DNA of 6,687 nt, taken from positions 1-6,687 of the forward strand of contig JAENWZ010000123.1 in NCBI GenBank assembly GCA_016649795.1, in the 5' to 3' direction. The position numbers and the translations under genes were made by a program. This document shows, piece by piece, positions 6,577-6,687 of this stretch (position 1 is its first letter; every line of letters begins with the position of its first letter). The stretch is from Proteiniphilum sp. (GTDB lineage: Bacteria > Bacteroidota > Bacteroidia > Bacteroidales > Dysgonomonadaceae). The notes below the pieces were generated by a model. That model saw only the letters and a program-made list of their open reading frames with translations. It ran no database searches and was not told the DNA's origin.

Positions 6577-6687
6577 TTATTGTTGAACCTCTTCCTTCAG
6601 CTCCTGCAGGGTGACGCTCTTCTGTTCTCCTGTGCGCATAATCTTGAGGGTGATCTTACCCTCCTTCATCTCGTTTTCACCCACCAT
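6577..6687 (-). pseudogene. Antisense copy of hisS 3' end (codons 418-453 plus stop)
   Basis: Read on the minus strand this encodes MVGENEMKEG...KEEVQQ and the TAA stop, identical to the hisS C-terminus. It is cut by the window edge. It is probably an artefact of the fold-back and not a second gene, and should not be counted as a hisS paralogue. Confidence 0.85.

Larger units (their letters stand above)
6405..6687. repeat. Perfect 136-bp inverted repeat with 11-bp spacer at the window end
   Basis: Left arm 6405-6540 and right arm 6552-6687 are exact reverse complements over all 136 positions, checked base by base. The spacer is gtcgatgtgaa (6541-6551). The right arm runs to the last base of the window. 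It contains no new information: it is an antisense copy of the hisS 3' end plus 25 nt of downstream sequence. Perfect identity and the position at the edge favour a snap-back chimera or assembly fold-back over a genuine inverted duplication. Confidence 0.97.

Overview
The window looks like a chromosomal segment of a Bacteroidota bacterium, most likely a Bacteroidales member. Three things point there. Two promoters fit the Bacteroidota pattern (TTTG, 18-19 nt, TAnnTTTG). The leaders are A-rich without strong Shine-Dalgarno sequences. The proteins also have the character expected of that phylum. I cannot fix the genus from sequence alone. The window may be a whole short contig: it starts inside a tandem repeat and ends in a perfect fold-back, both common places for an assembly to break.

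Layout. Positions 3-146 are an 8-bp tandem array directly behind the stop codon of a minus-strand gene (151-2241) for a secreted M3-family zinc peptidase (Dcp type). The divergent intergenic region 2242-2529 holds the dcp promoter, a 7-bp tandem repeat region, a 15-bp triplicate and the promoter of the next gene. On the plus strand follow an AAA/STAND-like ATPase of unknown function (2530-3729), a PIN-PhoH protein (3755-5152) and histidyl-tRNA synthetase (5154-6515). PhoH and hisS are separated by one base and are almost certainly cotranscribed. The ATPase lies only 25 nt upstream of phoH and may share the transcript.

The most interesting structure is in the repeats. A roughly 70-bp imperfect copy of one repeat block lies on each side of the ATPase gene in direct orientation, 1300 bp apart. 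The second copy encodes the last 22-23 residues and the stop codon of the ATPase. The ATPase gene also looks more AT-rich than its neighbours, so the unit resembles an accessory cassette inserted or exchanged between housekeeping genes. The 7-bp and 8-bp arrays share a CTGA/CTAA core. Because neither 7 nor 8 is a multiple of three, they place stop codons in all three frames behind the genes that run into them.

The last 283 bp are a perfect 136-bp inverted repeat with an 11-bp spacer, containing an antisense copy of the hisS 3' end. I read this as a fold-back or assembly artefact at a contig end rather than biology. I see no RNA genes, CRISPR array, transposase or recognisable defence system. 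I do not claim a new system here. The repeat-flanked ATPase is the best candidate for follow-up.
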